From: Cardinalis cardinalis
Lineage: Eukaryota > Chordata > Aves > Passeriformes > Cardinalidae
Length of the DNA: 64,000 nt
Assembly: GCA_014549065.1 (NCBI GenBank)
Contig: JACDOX010000023.1
Location: 6,718,686-6,782,685, forward strand
Direction: 5' to 3'
A program made the position numbers and the translations under genes. Positions 1 to 13,300 of this stretch are shown one piece after another (positions within the stretch are counted from its first letter, which is position 1; each line of letters begins with the position of its first letter). Under the pieces are notes generated by a model, which was given only the letters and a program-made list of their open reading frames with translations, did not search any database and was not told the origin of the DNA.

Positions 1-3000
1 TTTTAACTTAATCAAAAACTAATGGTAAAATCCCACCAGGAAACAGTTTGTCCTAAATAAGTCATTACTGCTAAAATGGGCNGTCCAGCATGCCCTCTTC
101 CACGTTCACGTGTCAAACGTTATGTTTCTCCCCTTCTCCAGATCACTTCCAGCTCACAAAGATGGCAAAATTAACTACAAAAGAAAAGTCTGCGGTTNTT
201 TATTGTTTGCTATGATGGATCGAGGCAACTCAGAAGTCAGTTATAATTCAGAACTCTGGTAAAATGTAGGACAGGAATCACAGGGCCTAGAGCAGGTAGG
301 TTATGAGCTAGGATAGAATTAAAGAAAGCAAGAAACTAAGCAAGCCTTTGCCTTCCAGTGGCAGGAGACCACAATATCAACTCAGCTACCCTGGCGACCT
401 GACATTTCAAATTCTCAAACATATTTTCCTCAAATATTAGAAAGCCACAGTATCCATTTCAATTCTCATTAACTGAAAAACTGAAATAACTTTGAAAACA
501 AACAAGCAATATTTTGTTTCCTTCAAGCTTCCCACATATTTCAGATAATGCATCACATCTGGAAGAGGCTTACTGAGTTTGTGTGACCCACTACCATTCA
601 GTAAACAATTCACATGCAGAACTGCCTCCCTTTGCATCAAAGAAACTGTGTTATAATGGAATGAGTGTGATACTTGAAAGAATTGCTTACAATTGCACAT
701 ACAAGAGAAAAAGATAGCTAAGTCTAAATTAAGATGTTGGCTATGAAGTTTCCAATAGGACCTTGACATGACTGTTGACCTACTCATGACATGATCACAC
801 CAGTAAGGATTTGGAATTCTATTAGTATTACCAGAGGAAAAAAGTCAAGGAGTCATCAGGAAAATAAATCTATATCTGCTACTCCATCAGCCAATTACTG
901 TTGTTAAAGTGGAATTAGATGAGTATTGACAATGTGAAGGGGATAAGGATTAAGCAGATGACAGAGCATACAGCTAGCATTGCTCTTCTGGCTTTTTTTT
1001 TTCCCCTACAGAAAGCCTTAAAAAACCCCAGATGGGAAAGGAATATAGTATACAGAATCCAGTGTTGTAGCTCTGATCATGTCCTGAAGTAGCAGTTATA
1101 AACATCAGTCTTCCAGCCAATCACAAAACCAGGCCAAACCCAGAATTGGAGTCCACTAAGGCAAGAGTTTGACATGACATTAACTTGACAACTCACTTCA
1201 ACCTCAATTATCTGAATGCCACATAGTAATGCAATTAAATTATGTTAGAGGTATTTTTCTTAGTTCTTAAGAACTGTTTCAGTGTAATAAATTAAACCAT
1301 AAAAATTTCTCACTTAAATGAAGCAGTCTTCATGTCAGCAGACTTCTGACATTTAAGAAGCTAACTTCACAGCTGTTTTGTAAATCTTTTTAAATACTCC
1401 TAGTAATGGGAGAAAGGGCAGACTTGAAATTCTTACTGATTACTCATTTTGGCTGATACACCTATCAGGCTGCAATTTGGTTCAGTATTGGCTACAATCC
1501 CCATTAATTTATTTTTAAACACAGACAGACATGTAAAGAGGGTATTTCTACGTGGAACAAATATTACACAAAAACTTGGCAAACAATTTCCGCCTGTGGA
1601 CCAGGTTGCCCAAACACTCAATTTTTTAATGTACTATAAAGGACATAGGTCAATCAGTGTGAATGAACAAACCTGTGTGAAGGGAATAAAAATTTTAACT
1701 GTTTGCAGTTCTTACTGAGGATGCTAGTAACACTGAAAAATACAGCGGGAAAAACTCTCAGATTGTGTCAAATTTTCTTTTGAGTAAACACCTTATTATC
1801 TCTGAACGTCATTATTTTTAAATAATGAAAAGCATTTATTTCCAGCAAAAGTGTTAAGTTTCTGCAGAATTACACCACTACAACATAGTTTTCCTTCACG
1901 ATCAGATGCACTCAACCATGAACTCTGTCTCTATGCAAACCAAAGAAAGAAACAGCATATTCAAGCAACTTTTTAGCATTTTAATAATTAGTTAGCTTAT
2001 TTGGTCCAAATAAACATCAAGATTGGCAGTTGACATGGTATAAGGGAAGAAGAAATTGGAAGGAATGAAATCACCAAACTTCTGAAGATTAAAATTCCAA
2101 GTGACACGTAAACATAAGTAGCATGGAGATGCATGCACAGCATTTATTTATTTTATTAGTTATTAGTGCTCTTGGATGTAAGTGTGCTTTATATACAGTA
2201 CAAATTCAAAGAATCAGTCTGCTGTCATTTCTGTTCGTGCTTCACATGACTAAACCTAGCAGAGACCCAATTCTTATTCTCGGCTACCAGAAAGCAAATG
2301 TCTGCTTCCACCTTGACCCATCATTCTTGGAACTCAAGGGACTTACCCTTCTTGAAAACTGGCCAAGAATTTTCTTGGCATTATCTTTTATCAGTACCTC
2401 AGGGGAATTTAACCTTAGACACTATTAAAACAGGAAAACACATTTTTAGAATATTCAGACAAAAGTTAAAGTAAGTCTTAGAGGTCACTACAGCCATAGC
2501 TCAAGACATTAAAAAAAACCAAAAAAAACCCCAGCATGGTTTCTGTTTGGAGCAAAGCTTTGAGTTTAATTAACTGAAATATAAATAACATTGTCTAAAA
2601 TAATTAAGGATAACAGAGGATACTAATTACTAAACATAAATGACCCGGCCAACAAATCAATAAAATCAGTGCTTTTGAGTTTCAATTCTAACTGTCTCTA
2701 CATGTTCATAGTGCATTCTGAAGGGAGATAAAGCAAACGGGATTGGGGGGGGAAATAAAAATCAAGCAACTCTGCTTGGTTTCTTATAGCTTTACACCTG
2801 ACATTTAAGTGACTTTGAGGGCTAACAAAGGCACAAACACTGATCAAATGTTGAAGCANTTATAAGGTTACTCCCATATGGGTTTCTCTCATGCTAATAA
2901 CTAAGTTTATGCCAAAAGCCTTTCCTCAAGGGAGTTAATAAATTTAGGTTTGTCACTTAAGCTGGCTACATCTTTTCACAAAACTTGAGGTGTTTAATAA

Positions 3001-6000
3001 TCATTTACATCTGAATGGCTGTCACATTTAAGTGGATTGTCAAATTAACTTGGAATTTCCTGAAGGTATTGGGATGAGGCAAGAAGGAAGAAAGAAAAGT
3101 GTTGACAGCTCACATCAGTTCCATAGAAAACCCAGGTAAAAAAATGCAATAAAAAATTGGCTTTCCACTAGAGAATGACAATGGATAACACACCTCTCTC
3201 CCTCTTCTTGACAAAACAGATTTATTACAGTGGATAAAACAGAGGTACCAACTCCACAGAAATGTATCATCAAAAACAGAGGTTATACAAATCAAGATGT
3301 ACATTTCAATTATTAGAGAAAATATAGGATAAGATGCCTAGAAGTTCAAAGTAATGTCATTTAGGGAGACAAAGAAAGTTGTTGAGGTTTTTTTTTGTTT
3401 CAAAGTTATATTAGCTCTACTGATATACAGCAACTCTGGACAAACATTTTTCTTGCCTGTGTACAGCACAAGCACTACAGACGTCACAGCATGGACCTCA
3501 CATGTTCCACTGCTNTGAGGCTCTGGCAATCACTCTCAACTTAGCCCTAAACACAGAAATTATACACCAAATTTTCCTNAGTGTCTCTACAATGTAGCTG
3601 CCCAATGTCACTCAAATCAAGATTTTCTTAACAGCACATGAAAATGTTTCTACAACTTTCCTTTTCTTCCTTAACCTACCATTTCCACTACTAAACCATC
3701 TGCTATCATAATCCATTCTTTCAACTTGCTGCAAATATTCAGATTAAAAATTAGTACTGTATTTAAAGAGGTATTTACTTCCTGAATTACATACATGTTT
3801 AACACCAATAGATACACACCAGCCAGACCACACAGAGAGAATTTTGACCTTTTATAAGTGAGAAGAAAATTATCTCTGATTTCTTTTTCAGCACCCATCA
3901 CCCCCAAAAATAANCTCTTGGTGACTTTCTAGAGATCAAGAAACTGGAATGACAGTACTTAAAACCAAAAAACATTACAACAGTTTTTAGGAAACTGGTC
4001 AGTTTCCAGGTGGATCTACCTGGCATTGGGAAAGATTTTTATGAACTTAAGTGCGACCTCAGTCTACCGGCAAACAGCCAGGCAAATTCACAATGCTTCC
4101 TAAATCTGCACCAGACCCATGTTCCACTAGCAAGCTTATGCCCACTAGATGTTATTGCCCATCTTTACATCTCAGCTGCTTTTCAGATCAGCAATCAGCA
4201 GGATAGGCTGAGCAGACAGAAAAATGGACAAAAGTTTTAACAAAGTCAGTCAGAGAATGCTCCTATAGCCTATGAACTACTACACACTTGTTGATTTGCT
4301 TACTTAGAACAAATGAATAGTTTCACATTCAGGTGCAAGAGAACTGAGATGAGAGAGCAGCAGCAAGATTGTTTGCATTGGTAACTCGTAAACATATTCT
4401 AAAAATAAATTACTATTGCACAAGCAGCCGGCTGATGACTAGAAGTGGACAAAAAAGGTGATTACATAGCGTTCTCAAAAATGATACAACTGAAACATTG
4501 CACTGAAGAGCACTTACAGTAAAAACAACCATTCTGACAGTTCACTACTATTACACCACCATTAAGCTTGAGAACTTCGATCCTGTGTAAGGATCCTGTA
4601 GGCATTTAAAAAACCCCAACCTCAGTTAGAACCTTCACATTTAAGCACTTGTTAGGAGTTGAAAGCTTAAGAAGGGTCACATTTAAATGACTGCAACTTT
4701 GTATGAATTCAGAGACCGACTGGCAGCATCTCTTCTCAGTTAAGGGACATTACAGATATCTGTAACAGTGATTGAGAATAAAGGGCAAAAGAGCAAGAAC
4801 ACACAAACAAGTAAAATGCAGAAATATAAACTTCAGCCAATCCACTAAATGTAACCCGTCTTGCCAGATTTTTTTTAAACTTATTGGAAAAGTTGCTCTA
4901 CTTAATATTGACAAAGAGATGTGTAAATCAATACATTTGGAACAAGCAATATATTTTAATTTAAAAATGTTCAAACTGCAGCAGTAAATCTATGCACTTA
5001 GCACATACAAATCAGAGGGGTTTGCTTGTTGGGTACTTTTGACAAGATAAGACAGGATGCTATGCAAAGCTCAGATGCAAGTAACATCACAAACATTTTG
5101 AAAAATATACTAGCTAAAAGTAGGAACATGTTGAACTCTATTACCATTGGCTTGAACTTACTTAATGAAGTCAAGGAAAAGACACCATGGAAAAACTCTC
5201 AGTTTTCTGTTTTGCAATATATTCCAACTATTTGTTACTGTCATTAAGTTCAGAGTCAGGCAGCTCTCAGCAAAATAAGTATCAGAATGAGAAAATAAGA
5301 AGAGTTATAAAAAAAACCTAGTAGTCTCAAATGTAAATAAAGACGCCTTATTTCTTTCTTGTGGTATAATACTGCCCCCATACATTCTCCTCATGCTATT
5401 TCAAAATTGCCTCACCACCTTTCCTAAGTACATGTTCTCTTGGATGTACTAAGTTTAAAAAACTTTCAATAAAAATATGCAAATCTAAAACCCATTACTC
5501 AGTTTCACATTTTGACATGGACCTAAGTAAGCCATACCGTGAAAAAATATCCAGGTATTATTATTATAATAATTATTACTATTAAAAATATACTACAGAA
5601 AATATGAGTTTGTTTTCAAGTCTGCAAAATATATTTTTAGCAAATTTCAAGATAAAAGTTTGGTAGGAAATCCTTACTAAAAGGGGAAGAGGTAGGATTC
5701 CATTAGCTATGTATTCACAGAATAATTATTTGAGAAGGAGTAGGCAAGCTGGGACAGTCTCAAGTTTCCCNAGTTAAAGAAGTGTTAATTAATTTCTTCC
5801 ATAATACTTATTCATGATTCTCATTTTATGTTCATCACGATGGAANGGTAATAGTGATAAAGGATAAAGGCAGACAAACCAATCTTAAAAAAGGAAAAAA
5901 CTGTAGAGATTATTTCAGAATAGTCTTAAATTTATAAAGGTATAATAGCATATATTAGCAACAACGATGTCACCTTCAATGCATACACTCGGATAGACCA

Positions 6001-7303
6001 AAAATTTTCTTGGCAGTGCTACTGCTCTTTGTGTTTGTCCTACTTGCTATAGCCTAGAATATAACCAAAGTTTCAGCTGTTTCTGCAAATGAATTCATCA
6101 AGTTGCTAGTAATTTGAAATTGGACTACAACTTTGATCATAACAAATTAGTGCTAATAAGGCCAACTGCTCATTCACCATGGTGATATGCTAGATTTGTG
6201 ATGAATGGTAAAAGACTGATTATTATTTTACTTGTGACTACAGTCAGAGAACATTAGAAGCAAGAGACAACACAAATCATTCAAAGTGGATTTCAACAAT
6301 AAGGATTTTAAAGAGAATGAGAAAATATTCCTCATTTCTCTTCCCATTTCCTATAAACAGCAACCAGAAATACATTAATGTCTAATAGCTCACCCCTATC
6401 AAAAGGTAAAATCTAAATTCATAAATGGCTTCTGGGAAATGGTTGTGGATTACAAAATGAAAAGGTGTCTTTAGAATACCTCTTAATTCNGCTGGAATAT
6501 GAGAACCCCCAAATATACTTGTCAAGTAATACAATTTCAGATTGTTGTAACTCCCCAGCAAGCCAGTTTGATATCCCTAAGCAAGACAGTGAGAAGGGTA
6601 TTTGATATATCATGATTGTTCTTTAAAAAGGTTTCTCATGACATTTTAAGTTGAATAGAGGATTAAATAATTCAGAAAGAACATTTATCTTTTTCTTACC
6701 ACTTGAAGTGAAAAGTACAAAATATCAGAAGTATATTGAAAATAACTGCACTGTTTTCCTGATTATTTGGGTTCTATCTTCAAAATCACATTCCTCTCTC
6801 AGCCTACACACCTATCCTATAACAAAGGTTTTGAAGTAATCTGAGTAGTGGGAAAAAAAAATCTGCCTTTTCCTGGAAAACTGCCAAGGATTTTTATCAA
6901 AGTATTAAGAATTTTCCCCTTTAAATGAGAGAGGGTTGGTGATTACAATACTCTATCCCTTGCAATCCAAGTAAATTCCTTCTTCTGGGATGACTGCCTT
7001 GAATCAGTCTCTGGAAGGCCAGAGTTCATAATGCTCCTAAGCAGCTGTGGTGCTGTTTCCAGCATTGTTGCACTGCCAAGCAAGGCCTGTTACTGCTTTT
7101 CAGTCTCTGCCGTCACCACTCTCCAATGATAACACAGAAGTAAGCATTAGGCTTAATGTGACAAAAAAAAATTATTTAAAATGACTACCAAAACCAGTAC
7201 AAACAATATGGTAAGGAAGGAAACGATGAATAAAGAATACTGCCAAAAAGATCCAAAGAGAAAATGCCACGAAAATGCCAAAGGAAAAAACACAAAGAGA
7301 AAA
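1..7303 (-). other. GPATCH2 intron 5, left part
   Basis: AT-rich non-coding DNA with stop codons in all frames. I found no exon, RNA gene or recognisable mobile element. A short ATT/ATA-rich run lies at 5558-5590. The two short repeats of CAAAGAGAAAATGCCA at 7254-7269 and 7293-7308 are noted under findings. The missing G-patch exons were looked for here and not seen. Confidence 0.7.
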
Positions 7304-10300
7304 TGCCATGAAACATTTCTGGGAAATGAGAATCCAGGAAACAATATATTTGACAATACAGCAGGTGGTTTTCCCTGTATCCTTTTCCAGACCTACCCTT
7401 GCAGTGACACTAGTGGCAGTCCCAGGCAGGACTGATGCAAGAGAGAAGGGAGGTTCTGGTTTATTTTTTTGCCTTAAATAAGACAATTACACAAGACATA
7501 ATTAGCTTATATTTAGACAACACAGAACTCTAACATTCTCATTAAATATATGAAGCTTAATGGTCTGGGGTGATCAATGCATGCAGTGGGTTACAGGACA
7601 GGAACCAGAGCATGATGGAGCCAGCAAGCTGCCACTTTGTGCAGCACCTCTGCCAACACTTGCTTCTACTCACACCTGTGTCCTCTGAGTCCTAAGGAAT
7701 ACTACACAGATTTCCTGTGGTATCTGGAATTCATACATCTAAGTCAGATAGAGGCCTAACTGGCCAAGTCTGGCAATTTGGACAGAATGCCAAGGATGGC
7801 AAGAAAGCGTCACAGCATATGTCACAGTTGAGACAGCCTCAATACACAGAGAATCATCATAAAATTTCAGAAAGCTTTAAGCATCCCCAAACAGAGTAAC
7901 ACCAAACTACATGAGAAGGCTTCAGGCATCTGCCCATACAGAGTAACATCATTTCAGAAGGCTTCAAGCATCTGCCCTTCTTGTTCTTTAGCTCAGCCTT
8001 TTATACCCCTCATGTTCATGCACCTGCGTGCCCTCTGTTCCCTTTGGTGGTTGGTCAGTGCACCTGGGCACTCCAGGTCTCATTGCTTTCAATGCTGTTC
8101 ACCTGCTTCTCACAGCTGTAGGGATGAGGCTTGGCCACAGCCCCACTCCCAATGACCACAAACTGTGCACCTACAAGAAAAGCACGGCACCTTGCTAGAA
8201 ACAGGTGATACTAACAGCACAGCACAAAGAACCAGACTCCTAGAAATGAGAGTCTCAGGCATAAAGATTTGAAAAGGCTCTCATTGTTTTATAAAATAAA
8301 TATTTTACAATTTTAATTTTTTAAATAAATCTACATAATAGTTATTTAATAAATACTTAAGCACAGAGAAACACTTAGCATTTATCTTTGGCAATGAATA
8401 CTCTCATCTGACTAGCACATTGGCAAGAACAACCTTTTCTTTTACCATAGCCCCATTTAAAAATTCCTTTATTTAATAAATATGCATCTTTCTGCTACAT
8501 GCTCTACATCAAAGATCCTTCCTTGCTCTTCTTAAAGACCATGCACTATAAACCCTATTCTGCGCCACCGATTTTAAATTTCATCTATAAAAGTCATTTT
8601 ACATATACTACAAATAACAATACATGCCCCAGTTTGAATATTAAAGCTGTAATTCAATTTCAAGGTTCTTCTGACAGTATCATACTTTTATTTCCAAGAT
8701 GCTACTTGAATCTATTTTAGTAAATTCACAAACTACTGCAAATCAAAGCTTAAAAGCTGATACATTTCATCAAGAACTTCAGCAGAGCTTGTTGCTATCC
8801 ATGCAAACAGTACTAAGAAGTTGGTCCTACAGTATATTACTAGAAATTACCAGATATAGTTGAAATTAATAAAAGAAGCTACATGATCCCATATTTATAA
8901 TCTATACTCTAATACACATTAATTTCAACTTGCATTGCACATTATTTTCTTCTTGCACTCCTATCAAACAGAAGGACAGGTGTTACTTGCTATTAAAACA
9001 GATATATGAAAAACCCACACAGAGATAAATCCAGATTTAATGAGTGTAAATTCACCCAAATCTCTGTTCCTTAGACTTCATTAGCATTAACTACTCAGAG
9101 ATATGTAACTATCAGACGATGCTAGGCTTTGACTGGATTAAAAAAATTAGCTTCTATGAATCTTGTTAACAACCTCAATAGAGTGTAGGTGGTGGTCAAG
9201 GGACTGGCCTGTGCCAGTCACATTTGGTGACCAGTTGGCTCTGTGATGGACAAAATCAACTTACTGTACACCAGAATGCAACCAGGAGTCCCTGCTGCTT
9301 CTGTGAAAGGAGTATTTAGGAATGGGATGCAAAAGCCAAAAGGAGACACACACAAGAGGATGCAGAAAGGAGATGTCAGAAAACGACAAATGCTGAACTG
9401 AGGAGATGCAAGAGTGAGACCTGCTGGTCTGTAGTTCCCCAGACCCTCCTTTCTCCCCTTTTTAAAAATGGGAGCATTGTTTCCCTTTTCCCAGTCATTA
9501 GGGACTTGGTCTGACAGCCATGACTTTTCAAATATGATGGAGAGTGCCTTGGCAACAATATCTGTCAGTTCCCCCGTCCCTGGGATGTGTGTCATCAGGT
9601 CACTTGTGGCTGTTCAGCTTCATCAAGTGATCCTGAATCTACTCTTTGCTTAGAGTGAAAGGGATTTTACCCCCTCCACATCCACACAGAATCAGGCACT
9701 TGAAGCTGTGCTTTGGGAGACATCAGCACAAATTCAGCCAACTCACACGTGGGGCCTGGAACAATTCACGTCACACACTGCCCCTCCTCAAACAGGCAGC
9801 TCAGTTATGATCTTATATGCATGTATGCAGGTTTAAATAGCTATGAAAAGACAACTGTGGGTATCATCAAAAACAGAAAGAAGACTTGAGTTAGGTAAAA
9901 AGGGAAGGGGAAGTAAAAGTTCCTGCAGCTAAAAAATTTTGCCAAAAGGCAGCAAAAAAAAAATCCTTAAGAAACGAAAGCTCTTTGAGATAGTAAAGAA
10001 TAGTTGTATTGACTAACTGCATTTTGTATATTGTCAACAAGCAAACATGGCACTCAATTCAATCTTCAATCTGTTGAAAATGTATGTTCAAAGTCTGCCA
10101 TGTGAAATTTAGCACAGTAAGCACTCCAACCCACAAAAACAAACCAGTGCTTCCCAATAGAAACAAAAATACATATGAAATTCAAGGATATCCACAGCCA
10201 GGAGAGCACACAATACCTAGCCAGAACACCTCTTGGAAGACAAAGAAACAAACATAACAAGCCAAGGATTGGTATAATCCATAGTTCTTAGGTCAACTTG

Positions 10301-13300
10301 TTCCACTTGAAAGAGGCTGAACAAATCATAAAGAAAGCACATGGCAAGACACAGGAACATCTCAAATGGGTTCTCCCCATTCTCAAATTTCCACAATCTA
10401 CCATCCCATTGCACAAGACAAAAACTCACGGCAATGCCTGCCAAAACCCCCTCCTTATCTCACCTCTTTTGTCTGACACCTTTCAGATCAGCCATTGCTG
10501 CACAGTAGGTGAGACTCTGCCACATATCAGGAGACCCTTAATAGGAATAATCAGAACTGAGAGAATTGATGAGGATTCCTGTTTTGGGTTAATTAATGAG
10601 GATTGCTGCTTTGGGTTATCACTTTCATAAGAGAAAACTCAAAGTCCCTGGGGTTAGCTAGCCTTCTCCAAATTGCTCGTCAGACAAGTTCTGAAGTGTA
10701 TAGGTGGTGCTGCTCAAACAACAACAAGCGATACAGTTTTCCAGGCCACACAACATCTAGATCATACTAAACAACATTGGACACATGGATCAAGAAGACT
10801 GATCTCTATAAAGCATACAACCATAAAAACTTTAATAAGATTGATGCACAAACCTGGACAAGTACCACCAGCTTCCTCAGAATGCTCAGTTAGAAGATGT
10901 ATGCTACGGAAAGCACACAAAGCTGTAAAAAGTCTGCTCTGAGAGAATTTGTGCCAGGCATTTTGCCAAAGGACAGATCATTAATGGTTTTGATGATCTC
11001 CCCTTGGAGAGGGGGCTGCCAAGACAAATCCTCTTAGTTATACTAGAGAGGTTAAGTGAGGTCAAAAAGTCCCACCTCTCTCCAGCTGTGGGCACTTCAC
11101 CAGTTTGATAATTTTGATAATGAAATAAATGAATGCTTTAGGTGTTTACATTTAATTAGTCTGATGCCAGCAGAGTTTCTAATAAACAGTATTATACTTG
11201 GGTTTGTGTCTGCTTTGATTAGCTCTCTTAACGGCCGACCAGCTCTGTCACCCTAGTGGAACAATCTATTTTGCGCAAGTCAAGGCCATTTGAGACTCTG
11301 GGCTATGTGGAGGCTGACAGCGCGGCTGGCCACTTCCAGCTCCTCCAGCAAGACAACAAGAATAAAGGGGACACCAGATGTACCTGAATCTCCAGGCACT
11401 TTTCTGTCTCCCTTTAGGTTAAGGTAAACACAAGAGCCGTTTATTTTCTTCTGAAGGCGAAAGAAATAGTTGTGCTTGGTAACACATTTTGAAAGCCACG
11501 GTGTACAATACCTCAAGGATATTATTTACCTTCCAAAGCAAGAGTGTCTAAACATTCACCTGTTCCCTAAACACTTCTATGCACAGGAGGCAAGAATTAA
11601 TCTCCTTTCAAGAATAATACTTGTACAGTTGATCACCACGGCAACAAAGGCGAAACTTAAAAGCAGTTGGTGTATCAACATTCAGTATCCCCTCAAAACA
11701 GTCAGCTACCACAAATACTATTTGTGGCTATTCATTCAAGCACATTCTCTACATTGCTATGTTCCTGTTTCAATTATTTTGAGATTAAGTTTTTTTTCTT
11801 TACTAATTTAATGGAAAAACTGTAGAAGACACACATCCAAAAGAAATCCAAATATTTTGAACAGAAAAAACTACACAATAACAGTAATTGAAGGGTCTCC
11901 AATTTCTCTCAAAGAACCAGCAACAAAGAATGTATCAATAGTCAGCAACAATATTGGATAATTTTACTGAAAGCTCCCTTAGAAAATATTTTCTTCTCCC
12001 TCATCACTACATGGTAAACTAGTAGACTATAGATACAATGGATGCAATTTACCAAAATTTGTGAACAGCAGTTTCCTATCTATGAACCTAGAATTAAAAG
12101 ATCACCAAATAATTAAGGACCTACTTCCCCAAGGTCCCACAACCACTCAATACATGCCTACAACTAGACACAGGTAGTCATAATGAAAATTTTCATGCTC
12201 ATGACAGATTTTGGGCCTGCTGCNCTCTAAGACTACTGAAGAGCTCTGATCATACCACCTCCAGCAGTAACTCCCCTGAAATAAGTAAGTGAGGTACAAA
12301 CCTCCCTCCACAGAAAAATAATTAAAAACCCCAAAAATAATCCCCTTGACCAAAATCTTGAAAGTACACCCAAGCAGACTGCTTTTTAGAAAGAACCTTT
12401 CCCCACCCCATAACATCTAAAAGGAAAAGAAGATTGTCATGGAACATCTGGACAACCACAGCAGTTTGCTACTGATGGGTTATTATTGATACTGCTTATG
12501 TTTTGTTATTTTGTGTTGCTTTACAGTACACACATCTCAATACTTTTTTATTTTTTAGAAGTTGTGCTCACTGTTCTAATCCAGAAGAAAACATATCTCT
12601 TCTGAAAGGACCTGAAAATTCTCATGCACTTCCTGAAATAACTAAAGCAACTATAAACCCTGAGAAATGACAGTATGAAAGTAATTCTGAGAAAATCATG
12701 TTTTGAAGCTTGAAAGAGTTTACACAAAGTTAAAATGATCACATGATTCTAATTTAACAATTGTTACATATCAGAGTTAGTTTACAGCCTTGCATCAGTT
12801 TACATTATTAAACATTCATTCTACCAGTTACACTTACTGATGCTTGTTTGCTCGTGTGCTTCTTCCAACCACAGAAAAATGTGGCACAAGAAGAATTACT
12901 GTAATAGATCATGCATCTTCAGCGGCAAATGTTCCCTTCAAAGACCATATCTTCCTGGATCTTGCCAATTATCAGCACTAGTTAAGTAATTTCCACTTCC
13001 CCGAGACAGTGACAAATACACATTTAAAGCAATTAAAACAGACAACATTTATAGTGATTGGCTAAAGCACAAAACAAGCATACACAAACCCTCTGTTAAG
13101 TTGTTTCTGTAATTCTATGGCAGCATTCTCTGCCTTTCTCTTGTAGGCTGTAGTCCTACCCACTACATAGCTCAGAATAAAAAGTCCTAAGGGGAGGTCA
13201 CATAGATTTGTATCACTGCTAGAAACTCTGCTCTGTTGCAAACATTTTTGACTCTTTTTGTAACACATTATTACAATTAGAAATAGAGCAGCACTAGGTG

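Noticed and set aside
9218..9419. Continuation of the CR1 open frame at 9.4 kb
   Set aside because: Similarity to reverse transcriptase stops at about 9420; the remaining residues are unrelated to CR1 and look like chance.
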